This document shows, piece after piece, positions 56,768 through 64,000 of a DNA stretch of 64,000 nt. Origin of the DNA: an uncultured Flavobacteriales bacterium. Its GTDB lineage: Bacteria > Bacteroidota > Bacteroidia > Flavobacteriales_G > Salibacteraceae. The notes under the pieces are model-generated. The model saw only the letters and a program-made list of their open reading frames with translations, was not told the origin of the DNA and searched no databases. The stretch covers positions 62,001 through 126,000 of the forward strand of contig CALSRO010000005.1 of assembly GCA_943788775.1 (NCBI GenBank). The letters run 5' to 3'. Numbering within the stretch: position 1 is the stretch's first letter; every line of letters starts with the position of its first letter. The translations under genes were made by a program, and so were the position numbers.

Positions 56768-59700
56768 TTACAAATGCAATTCTTTGTCGCCCGCTAGTTT
56801 GTAGGCGAATCGTGTTTTCAAGTAATACATTACTGGAACAATAACCAAGGTCAAGAATGTGGCAAATGTCAATCCAAAAATGACGGTCCAACTCATGGGA
56901 CCCCAGAACACTACATTATCGCCACCGACATAAATTTTTGGGTCGTATTCGGTCAGTAAGGAGATAAAATCAATGTTTAATCCAATGGCCAATGGAATCA
57001 AACCTAAAACCGTGGTTATTGCCGTCAGCAATACTGGTCTGAGGCGAGTTTTTCCACCTTCAACCATACAATCTATCAGCACTGGAATTGGAAGCTTAGC
57101 ATTCTCCGGCAAGTCCATTTCTTCTCTTTTTCTGTCCATTACGAGTTTGGTGTAGTCGATCAATACGATGGCGTTGTTAACCACAATACCTGCCAATGAG
57201 ATGATTCCGATCATTGTCATTATGATGATGAAATCCATTTGAAACACAACTAAGCCGAGGAATACTCCAATCAAACTCAACACTACAGAACCCACAATGA
57301 TAAATGGAGTCAAGACTGAATTGAACTGTGCTACTAAAATCAGGAAGATTAAGAATACCGCTATCAATAGGGCCGTACTTAAGAAAGCCATTTCTTTTTC
57401 TTGGTCTTCCATTTGACCTGTAAACTTGATGTCAACTTTTTCTGGTTTAGGATAACCTTCTAAGGCCGCTTGAATTTCTGCCACTACTTCATTTGGATTC
57501 GAGCTTTCTAATACATTCGATGAAACGGTAATCAGTCGTTTTTGATCCTTACGCTTCACCGCGTTGAATGTGGTAGATCGCTTTGAAGTAGCAATTGCCG
57601 AGATAGGGACTTGTTGAATTCGTCCGTTTGTTTGATCTCTGAATGTGATCATCTGGTTCATCATCGCGTCTTCGTTATAGCGATACTTATCTTTTAACCT
57701 TACCATAATGGGATATTCGTCCTCACCACTTTTATAGCGGCTGACTTCCATTCCAAAAAGTGAATTTCTAAGCGTAGAACCGATTTGCCCGGTAGATACG
57801 TTGTATCGTCTTGCTTTAGCCCGATCAATCATGACTGGCATTTCAGGTTTGCCAATACTCACGTCCAACTTCAGTTCCTCCACACCTGTGATGTTTTGGT
57901 CATCGATAAATGCCTTTACCTCTTTTGCTTCAGCTAATAAGAGATCATAGTCATCTCCTGAAACTTCAATGTTTATTGGTTTAGCCTGAGGTGGTCCTGC
58001 CGGGTCTTTGTCCACAGTGATTTGAACACCAGGAGTACCTGCAACCAATTCTCGAATATCGTCCATCACTTTGTTGGTGCTGATGCCTCTTCTACGTTGA
58101 AACTGAACAAATGATACCGTAATTCGTGCTTTGTTTGGTGTGGCTGCCATAGATGGGCCTTCATTGGGGTCAGAGGTGCCAGCTCCTACCTGAGCAATTA
58201 CAGATTCAACTAAATAGTTATAGCGGTTTGTTACTCCTTCTAACTCTTTATCCTCCACTTCATATTGGCTTACGTAATCAAGAATCTTCGCCTCTAGTTC
58301 CTTGGTAGTCTTATTTACATCTACTATATCCGTGCCTATAGGAGCTTCAATAAATACGTTTACATAGTTTGGCATGTTCATCGGGAAGAACAACACTTTG
58401 GGGGCAAAAACTCCAAGTAACACAAAGGAGAAGACCAAGAGGATTAGCGTCCCGAAAAAATAGGCGATAGGTGTTTTTTTGTAAAACACATGCCTTAAGA
58501 AACCCTCATATGATCGCTCCATTGCTGGAATGAGTTTGGTTTGGAAGTATTTGGTAGCTGGAGTTAGAAGAAACTTAGTCGTAATTACCAAGAAACCTCC
58601 AATGGCTATTAGATTGCCAAATGCCGTGTATCGATAGGAAATAATTAAACCAATTACCATTAATAATGAACCCAGAGTAATGGCCTTTCGAGCTGCCATT
58701 GGCGTCTCTTCCACTTTCATAAACATAGCCGTCAAGACAGGATTGATGACCAATGCGACAAAGAGTGAGGAGCCAAGTACAATAATTAGGGTCATTGGTA
58801 AAAAGAACATAAACTCTCCCATGATTCCAGGCCAAACGATCAGAGGTGAGAAGGCCGCCAGAGTAGTGGCCGTGGAGGCAATGATTGGCCATGCCACCTC
58901 ACCAACACCATACTTTGCGGCATCAATGGCGTTCATTCCTTCGTCCATCAGACGGTAAATGTTTTCTACGACTACAATTCCATTGTCCACTAGCATTCCC
59001 AGGGCTAACACGAGTGCAAAAAGCACCATCATATTCAGTGTAACGCCTGCCGCACTTAGAATAAAGAAAGAGATGAACATCGATAGAGGAATGGCGATTC
59101 CAACGAATAGTGCATTCCTCAATCCTAGGAAGAACAACAGCACTGTGATAACCAGCAGCATGCCGAATATGATGCTGTTTTCTAGTTCGCTAACCTGGGT
59201 TCTAGTTTGTTTACTTTGATCACCGGTGATGGTAATTTCAAGGTTGTCTGGGAACATGTTTTCTTGGGCCTCATCCAAAATCTCAACAATCTTGTCAGCT
59301 GCGTTGATCAAGTTTTCTCCCGCTCTCTTTTTTACGTCAACCATGACCACAGGCTTCGAAGTTTGTCGAGCATAGCTTTCCGCTTCTTCCTCTTCAAAAA
59401 CCACATCAGCCACATCGCTTAAGTAGACTATGTTGCCTTTTTCTTGTTTGATGATGACCTTTGCTAAATCTGCTGCATCCTTAAATTCACCTTCAATGCG
59501 CACAGTTCTTCGCATCGAACCTTCAAGCATGTTACCTGCTGAAATGGTCATGTTTTCATTGGAAATGGCTCCAGCTATGTCGTTGAAACTAAGCTCGTTT
59601 GCTTGAAGTCTAAAAAGATCAACGTTGACCTTCATTTCTTTATCTTGAACACCACGTATGTCGACCTCCGTAATTTCTGAGAGTTTTTCGATTTTATCTT

Positions 59701-60223
59701 CTAAATATTCAGCGTATTCATTGAGTTGATCGATGCTGAAATCACCACTTAAATTGATGTTCATCACTGGTGTCAACTCAGAAATATTCATTTCAAATAC
59801 ATTCGGGTCTGCTGGCAGATCTTGCGGAAAGTCTTGATCCCCCATGGCAACATCTACTTTGTCCTTTACCTTCCTTAGGGCTTCGTCTGGAGTTACGCTA
59901 AAGTCAAATTCGATAAAAATGGTCGAATAGCCCTCCACAGAAGTAGATGTCATCTTATCAATTCCAGAAATCGATCCAATCTCTTTTTCTAATGGTCTAG
60001 TGAGTAACTTTTCGATGTCAACGGGTGAATTACCTGGGTAGGGCGTTCCCACGTATATCTGCGGAATGACCACCTCTGGAAACGCCTCTCGCGGCATGCC
60101 TATGTATGCTTGGAGTCCAGCAATGACCAATATCACAAGCACAACCATTACTGTCATGCGGTTATTGATACTAGCTGTGCTCAGCCCAAACTGCCGCATT
60201 TTTGCTCTAATTTTCTCTTCCAT
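56768..60223 (-). CDS. RND efflux pump, inner-membrane permease
   Basis: 1151 residues, a little longer than AcrB. Twelve membrane helices and two large periplasmic loops show the RND plan. PREAFPEVVIPQIYVGTPYPG and VEGYSTIFIEFDFSV lie in loop 1; TM4 has LGMLVDNGIVVVENIYRLMD; the second half repeats with ISLAGIVVNNAIVLIDYTKL. The second of the two TM4 Asp residues found in AcrB is Asn here (DN for DD), also seen in other Bacteroidota pumps. It exports drugs, metals or lipids using ion flow; the substrate is unreadable. Last gene of the TetR-TolC-adaptor-RND operon. Confidence 0.93.
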   Translation of the reverse strand: MEEKIRAKMRQFGLSTASINNRMTVMVVLVILVIAGLQAYIGMPREAFPEVVIPQIYVGTPYPGNSPVDIEKLLTRPLEKEIGSISGIDKMTSTSVEGYSTIFIEFDFSVTPDEALRKVKDKVDVAMGDQDFPQDLPADPNVFEMNISELTPVMNINLSGDFSIDQLNEYAEYLEDKIEKLSEITEVDIRGVQDKEMKVNVDLFRLQANELSFNDIAGAISNENMTISAGNMLEGSMRRTVRIEGEFKDAADLAKVIIKQEKGNIVYLSDVADVVFEEEEAESYARQTSKPVVMVDVKKRAGENLINAADKIVEILDEAQENMFPDNLEITITGDQSKQTRTQVSELENSIIFGMLLVITVLLFFLGLRNALFVGIAIPLSMFISFFILSAAGVTLNMMVLFALVLALGMLVDNGIVVVENIYRLMDEGMNAIDAAKYGVGEVAWPIIASTATTLAAFSPLIVWPGIMGEFMFFLPMTLIIVLGSSLFVALVINPVLTAMFMKVEETPMAARKAITLGSLLMVIGLIISYRYTAFGNLIAIGGFLVITTKFLLTPATKYFQTKLIPAMERSYEGFLRHVFYKKTPIAYFFGTLILLVFSFVLLGVFAPKVLFFPMNMPNYVNVFIEAPIGTDIVDVNKTTKELEAKILDYVSQYEVEDKELEGVTNRYNYLVESVIAQVGAGTSDPNEGPSMAATPNKARITVSFVQFQRRRGISTNKVMDDIRELVAGTPGVQITVDKDPAGPPQAKPINIEVSGDDYDLLLAEAKEVKAFIDDQNITGVEELKLDVSIGKPEMPVMIDRAKARRYNVSTGQIGSTLRNSLFGMEVSRYKSGEDEYPIMVRLKDKYRYNEDAMMNQMITFRDQTNGRIQQVPISAIATSKRSTTFNAVKRKDQKRLITVSSNVLESSNPNEVVAEIQAALEGYPKPEKVDIKFTGQMEDQEKEMAFLSTALLIAVFLIFLILVAQFNSVLTPFIIVGSVVLSLIGVFLGLVVFQMDFIIIMTMIGIISLAGIVVNNAIVLIDYTKLVMDRKREEMDLPENAKLPIPVLIDCMVEGGKTRLRPVLLTAITTVLGLIPLAIGLNIDFISLLTEYDPKIYVGGDNVVFWGPMSWTVIFGLTFATFLTLVIVPVMYYLKTRFAYKLAGDKELHL

Positions 60224-60250
60224 TTTTGTTTGTCTTTCTGTTATGCTGAT

Positions 60251-61330
60251 TTATGATTGAATGGAAACCTCGTCTCCATCTTTCACCGATCGAGCTCCGC
60301 GCTCTATCAGCATCTCGTTACCATTCAAGCCTTCCAATACTTCGACATTATTCATGTAAGATTTGCCCGTAGTGATCTCAATTTTCTTTGCAATTCCACC
60401 TTCTATAGCGTAAACAAATTCTTGCCCAGATGGCGTAAGCTGAACGAGTGACGTAGGAATAACAACTGTGCTATCGGAATGGTAGTCGCGAACGCTTATT
60501 TCCGCCAATAAATTTGGTCTAAGCATGTTGTTAGAATTGGGCAATTCAAGTGTGACTTTAAATGTTCGATTATTCGGGTTAATATAGTTTCCAATTCTCT
60601 TTATCTTGGTTTCTACTTCGTAATTCATGCTGGGAAAAGCTGCTGTAACAACATCACCTTCGTTGATTTTACCGAGATAACCTTCCGTAACATCTGCCTT
60701 TACGTAAACAGATTTCATATTTATCAATCGAAATGCAGGCATAGCTGGATTGGCCATTTCACCCACTTTTGGGTTGATTTCGTCCACGATTCCAGCAAAT
60801 GGAGCGGTAATTACATAAAGGCTCTTCTGTGCTTCTAAGGTTTCAAGGCTGCTTTCTAAGGATTCAAAATTGTTTTTGGCTTCTAAGTATTGAATCTCGG
60901 ACCCAATTTCTTGACTCCAAAGTGATTCTTGTTTCTCATAAACCAATTTGGCTAGACTCAATCGTGACTGTAATTCGTTGATTTGATTGGCTACAATTTT
61001 ACTATCAATGGTCAATAGCGTTTGTCCTTTGGAGACATTGTCGCCTTCCTTTACAAGAATAGCGGTGATTTTTCCTGCGGCTTCAGGAAACAGCTGAGCA
61101 TTCTGGTCTGCCTCCACTAAACCTTGTACCGTAAAAAAATGACTGAAGTCTGCCCGCTGCAACTGTGAGGCGGTTACTGCTGTTGCGTTGTCTGTTGCGA
61201 GTGAATCGGTTGAAGAGGTTTCATCTGTAGATTCGTTTCCGCCACAAGAACTGAGCATAATGGCTGCTGATAATGTTAGCAATGAGTATCTCATGATGCG
61301 TATAAATTGAGTCGATTGTCTTGTTTTCAT
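60251..61330 (-). CDS. RND efflux periplasmic adaptor, lipoprotein
   Basis: 359 residues. It links the pump to the outer-membrane channel. A lipobox (MLSSCGG) anchors it to the inner membrane; the start is ATG 61330 or the ATG twelve codons later. The split lipoyl domain (GKITAILVKEGDNVSKGQTL and TAPFAGIVDEINPKVGEMAN) brackets a helical hairpin (QSRLSLAKLVYEKQES), followed by the beta-barrel and membrane-proximal domains. It starts 1 base after the TolC stop. Confidence 0.92.
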   Translation of the reverse strand: MKTRQSTQFIRIMRYSLLTLSAAIMLSSCGGNESTDETSSTDSLATDNATAVTASQLQRADFSHFFTVQGLVEADQNAQLFPEAAGKITAILVKEGDNVSKGQTLLTIDSKIVANQINELQSRLSLAKLVYEKQESLWSQEIGSEIQYLEAKNNFESLESSLETLEAQKSLYVITAPFAGIVDEINPKVGEMANPAMPAFRLINMKSVYVKADVTEGYLGKINEGDVVTAAFPSMNYEVETKIKRIGNYINPNNRTFKVTLELPNSNNMLRPNLLAEISVRDYHSDSTVVIPTSLVQLTPSGQEFVYAIEGGIAKKIEITTGKSYMNNVEVLEGLNGNEMLIERGARSVKDGDEVSIQS

Positions 61331-61331
61331 T

Positions 61332-62672
61332 TTAGATTCCGTAGGCTGTCACTAGGTTAAGCTTAGCATTAAGCAGCTCAATAGTGGTGTTGATATAGTT
61401 TCCGAGTGTGGTCAGGTATTGTGATTCGGCTTGAGTTAGATCGTTGCTTGAAGCCAAACCTTCGTTGAATTTAATTCGAGTAGTTTCTTTAATAGTCTTG
61501 GCGAGTTCTAGGTCTTCAGTTAAAACCTCATATCTTTCTAATGCACTTTTATAAGTACTGGCTGCATTAATCGCTTGCATGGTCAAACTCTGTTCGAGCA
61601 TCGATTTTTGACTTCGCGTTTTTTCCAATTCTAGTTTAGATTGCTGCGTTTTCATGTATCGCATTCCTGAACTAAAAATGGGAACCTTCAATTGTAATCC
61701 CCAAAGCGTAGTTGGGTAAAACTTGTCTGTAATATCGCCTATGTCTTTACTAAATGAGTTTTGGCTATGTGTGAAAAATGCGCTTAGCTGAGGGTAATAA
61801 CCCGTGCGTGTGTTTGAGAGAGATAGCTCGCTTAAGCGTTCACCTTGCACTACTGTTTGATAGTCAATGTGATTTGAAGGTGCGAAAGGTTGATTTAATA
61901 GACTCAAGGCATTGTCTGACCCCATTTCCAGCAGAGTTTCTATATCATCTGTGAGTGTGATCGTTTCGTTCACAGGAACTCCCATTTGAAACTTGAGTAA
62001 ATTCAAAACTGCCTCATACTGTCGATTGGCATAGTCCAATTGATAAGTAATATTGGATTGAAGCAAGCGTACCTGATCTGCATCTTGTTTTTCTAAGAAA
62101 CCCACTTCATAAAACTTGGATGTCTCCGAATAAATCTGTTCAATATTCTTCTTATTCTCTTCAAGGGCCTGAATATTTTCCTGAGCCGCAATCGCATTGA
62201 TATATGTCTGTGATATACTCGTTTTTACTTCATTTTCGCTTCGTTCAGCTCCTAGTTGAGAATACTTCATGTATTCTTTGGCTGACTTTATACCGACAAA
62301 ATATGATCCATCGAAGAGTAGCTGACTTGCGGTTATTCCGCCAGTCAAATTATGTGGAAGTCCAAATTGAAGGGGAACCAAAACTCCCGGAGGAGCCGAT
62401 GGGTCAAAGGCACTTGCTTCGGCCACCTGAGTGGGAATGTCAATGAAGTTGTTGTAAGTAGCCTCCGCATTCACTTGAGGTAAGCCAATGGCTGTGATTT
62501 CTCGGACCTTGCTTTGACTGATTTGAATATCCATCTGCGCTTGTTGCAGCTGGTAGTTGTTTTTTATCCCATAGGCCAATGCTTCCTCTAAAGAAAATGA
62601 CTTGCCCTCTTGTGCAACCAACGATGTGCCCAAGGGGATGAATATTAAATAGATAATGAACTTGCGATGCAT
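61332..62672 (-). CDS. TolC-family outer-membrane efflux protein
   Basis: 446 residues from ATG 62672 (MHRKFIIYLIFIPLGTSLVA signal); the open frame upstream lies inside the TetR gene. Two outer-membrane efflux repeats are seen, with SLEEALAYGIKNNYQLQQAQ and KTIKETTRIKFNEGLASSND, and long helices for the periplasmic tunnel. It forms the exit duct for the RND pump encoded next to it. It begins 5 bases after the TetR stop. Confidence 0.92.
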   Translation of the reverse strand: MHRKFIIYLIFIPLGTSLVAQEGKSFSLEEALAYGIKNNYQLQQAQMDIQISQSKVREITAIGLPQVNAEATYNNFIDIPTQVAEASAFDPSAPPGVLVPLQFGLPHNLTGGITASQLLFDGSYFVGIKSAKEYMKYSQLGAERSENEVKTSISQTYINAIAAQENIQALEENKKNIEQIYSETSKFYEVGFLEKQDADQVRLLQSNITYQLDYANRQYEAVLNLLKFQMGVPVNETITLTDDIETLLEMGSDNALSLLNQPFAPSNHIDYQTVVQGERLSELSLSNTRTGYYPQLSAFFTHSQNSFSKDIGDITDKFYPTTLWGLQLKVPIFSSGMRYMKTQQSKLELEKTRSQKSMLEQSLTMQAINAASTYKSALERYEVLTEDLELAKTIKETTRIKFNEGLASSNDLTQAESQYLTTLGNYINTTIELLNAKLNLVTAYGI

Positions 62673-62677
62673 GGTGA

Positions 62678-63310
62678 TTATAGTTCGATGTTTTCTTTTA
62701 GGACTTTTTCTTTCAGGTATTCTAGGCCTTTTTCGCTTGCAATACCACGAATGTGATAGCGCATCATTTCCAGATGAATTTTCTTGAATGAGTACTTTTC
62801 GGGAGGGAAAGTGACCCCATCCGAGCATAAATGCACTTTGTTCGCATAGAATGCGGCAATCAAATGCGGGTCGAGATTATCTCTGTAAAGACCCTGTTCA
62901 ATACCCTTCTTCAAGTTGCCCTCAACACACTCGTGTATGAACTTGTTTTGAAATTGATGGAACACATCCCATGCCTGTGGATGGTATTTCTGTAAATCGT
63001 AATTGATGGATGGGTGGATTTGACCAAATTTTTGACTCATTTCCTTGGTCAATTCAAACAACATATCAATGGCATTCGGAATGTTATCGCAAAGATGATT
63101 TGCTTGAGTCATTTCCTGTGAAACCAATGTTTTAAGCGCCTTGGTGACCAAATCATTTTTGTCCGAAACGTAGAGGTATAGAGTCTTTTTTGAAACGCCA
63201 AGCTGTCGCGAAATATCGTCCATAGTCATGCTCTTGATTCCAAATCGCATGAATAGGTGCACCGCTCCAGTTAGTAACTGTTGTCCACGCTTATCTATTT
63301 CTAAGTCCAT
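62678..63310 (-). CDS. TetR/AcrR-family regulator
   Basis: 210 residues from ATG 63310; a TTG eight codons earlier is ignored. The N-terminal helix-turn-helix is typical: LFMRFGIKSMTMDDISRQLG then VSKKTLYLYVSDKNDLV. The remaining helices form a ligand-binding domain with no obvious signature. As the first gene of the efflux operon it probably represses its own transcription, with release by a pump substrate. A wide inverted repeat lies just upstream. Confidence 0.92.
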   Translation of the reverse strand: MDLEIDKRGQQLLTGAVHLFMRFGIKSMTMDDISRQLGVSKKTLYLYVSDKNDLVTKALKTLVSQEMTQANHLCDNIPNAIDMLFELTKEMSQKFGQIHPSINYDLQKYHPQAWDVFHQFQNKFIHECVEGNLKKGIEQGLYRDNLDPHLIAAFYANKVHLCSDGVTFPPEKYSFKKIHLEMMRYHIRGIASEKGLEYLKEKVLKENIEL

Positions 63311-63319
63311 AATTCGGGG

Positions 63320-63327
63320 CGAATGTA
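63320..63327 (-). promoter_or_regulatory. Possible -7 element (TACATTCG) of the efflux operon
   Basis: One base off TAnnTTTG and 9 bases before the tetR ATG. It lies next to the inverted repeat at 63345-63372. Confidence 0.4.
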
Positions 63328-63344
63328 GAAACAATAATTACACT

Positions 63345-63372
63345 GGAAACAAAAAACAAATAAAATGTTTCC
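63345..63372. promoter_or_regulatory. Possible TetR operator, inverted repeat
   Basis: Arms GGAAACA (63345-63351) and TGTTTCC (63366-63372) with a 14-base AT-rich spacer, 35-62 bases before the tetR ATG and overlapping the expected -33 region. Autoregulation is inferred from location. Confidence 0.4.
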
Positions 63373-63839
63373 TATGGATCTTTGAGGTTGCCCGAAATGG
63401 CGTCTCTATTATAAAGCCAAATAGATCTTTGGTAAAAATTAGTGGAAGTACCAATGATTACACATCCAGCTAGGTAAGGAGGTAATGCAGCCATAGCGCC
63501 AATGCTAGGGTTCAGTGTGGCGGCCGAAATAATGAGAAGAACAGGAACTGATCCAATGGTCAGAGCCGTGCCGATCAGGATACGTTTTCTGTAGAGTCTG
63601 AAGCTTTCCCAGCCGCTTTCCGATCGCTTCAATTCATTTTTTAAATTCTTTCTAAATAGACCATACCTGATCATTTCACCGTTCAACTCAAATCCCCCAG
63701 ATTGTTGCAGAATGATGGTTGAATCGTATAAAGATTGCAATTCGTCCATGGAATATGCACCAGTGTTTTGTGCAAACGAAATGAAAGGTGCCAACATTAG
63801 AATAGCACCGCTAATGATGGAGAAAATGAAATGCTTCAT
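63372..63839 (-). CDS. Small membrane protein, unknown
   Basis: 155 residues. A signal peptide or first helix (FIFSIISGAILMLAPFISFA) is followed by a soluble part with MDELQSLYDSTIILQQSGGF and two further helices (GTALTIGSVPVLLIISAAT, MAALPPYLAGCVIIG). Predicted topology is in the inner membrane. No family recognised. It lies upstream of the efflux operon on the same strand, and its stop falls on the right arm of the inverted repeat. Confidence 0.6.
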   Translation of the reverse strand: MKHFIFSIISGAILMLAPFISFAQNTGAYSMDELQSLYDSTIILQQSGGFELNGEMIRYGLFRKNLKNELKRSESGWESFRLYRKRILIGTALTIGSVPVLLIISAATLNPSIGAMAALPPYLAGCVIIGTSTNFYQRSIWLYNRDAISGNLKDP

Positions 63840-63946
63840 GCTGAAAATTGAAAAGAATTAGTGAAAAGCTTAATATGATTTTTTTCGATTTCACTGGCGA
63901 AAGATCCTAATTTCGGAATTACTAACCTTATTATGCACAATTACAT

Positions 63947-64000
63947 TTGAGTACCCTGAAAATCTTGGTGGTTGAAGATGAACTCATCATTGTGGAAGAC
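63947..64000 (+). CDS. Response regulator, first 18 codons
   Basis: From TTG 63947 the frame reads STLKILVVEDELIIVED to the window end. The strand ILVVEDE is the first beta strand and acidic pocket of the receiver domain, so this is the start of a response regulator. The output domain lies outside the window. No ATG is available before the conserved strand; CTG 63956 is an alternative start. Confidence 0.7.
   Translation, partial: MSTLKILVVEDELIIVED

Noticed and set aside
1..64000. tRNA, rRNA, CRISPR, prophage or intact IS element
   Set aside because: None found on reading; no regular direct repeats with spacers, no transposase or integrase frame. Short non-coding RNAs could be missed by eye.

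Overview
The window comes from a member of the Bacteroidota, most likely Flavobacteriales (Cryomorphaceae/Schleiferiaceae-like). The grounds are: several secreted proteins ending in type IX secretion (T9SS) sorting domains; a fused MurF-alanine racemase; Bacteroidota-only families (DUF4271, DUF3098, DUF2795); a SecA with the large insertion and the zinc-free tail typical of the phylum; and a promoter matching TTG-N19-TAnnTTTG. GC content is moderate and genes are dense. I saw no rRNA, tRNA, CRISPR array, prophage or intact insertion sequence.

Layout. 1-3.3 kb: an M28 peptidase cut by the window edge, a coiled-coil protein and two tandem T9SS paralogues. 3.4-8.3 kb: a plus-strand run of thymidine kinase (frameshifted), MurF-Alr and two glycosyltransferases. 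8.3-8.9 kb: a gene-poor patch of short repeats, a hairpin and a glycosyltransferase relic. 8.8-14.2 kb: O-antigen ligase, then S41 protease, yidD, rnpA, hemD and DUF4271. 14.3-15.5 kb: an acyl-CoA dehydrogenase. 15.5-30.7 kb: mostly minus-strand housekeeping genes (polyprenyl synthase, rlmN, ispD, queA, truB, uppP, DUF3098, ftsX, a TPR protein, a lipoprotein, serS, rpmA, rplU) ending in an EamA transporter. 30.7-35.2 kb: cobalamin adenosyltransferase, DUF2795 and secA. 35.3-41.5 kb: a frameshifted beta-helix T9SS protein, a broken Crp/Fnr regulator, DinB, a TPR-like protein and a lipoprotein with a premature stop. 41.5-44.5 kb: a GT2/PAP2/GT39 operon. 44.6-47.4 kb: an SGNH hydrolase and yifB. 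47.5-53.1 kb: a caspase-TPR protein followed by a regulator-propeller/SpoIIE sensor phosphatase (frameshifted). 53.3-56.7 kb: a DsbD-like protein with a small downstream gene and a divergent Cys-rich lipoprotein. 56.8-63.8 kb: a TetR-TolC-adaptor-RND efflux operon and a small membrane protein. The last 54 bases begin a response regulator.

Working together. Envelope biogenesis dominates: MurF-Alr, IspD, polyprenyl synthase and UppP supply peptidoglycan precursors and their lipid carrier; the glycosyltransferases and O-antigen ligase decorate the surface; FtsX acts in division; SecA and YidD act in export and insertion. The most unusual unit is the tightly coupled pair of an exported caspase-like protease and a propeller sensor with a PP2C phosphatase. 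A palindrome of the form TGTGA-N6-TCA lies just upstream of it, and a similar one lies between dsbD and the Cys-rich lipoprotein.

Caveats. Five genes carry frameshifts or an internal stop. Either the assembly has small indel errors or this stretch is decaying; sequence alone cannot decide. Several genes start with GTG, TTG and probably CTG, often inside NTGA stop/start overlaps. All assignments rest on reading motifs by eye, with no database search.
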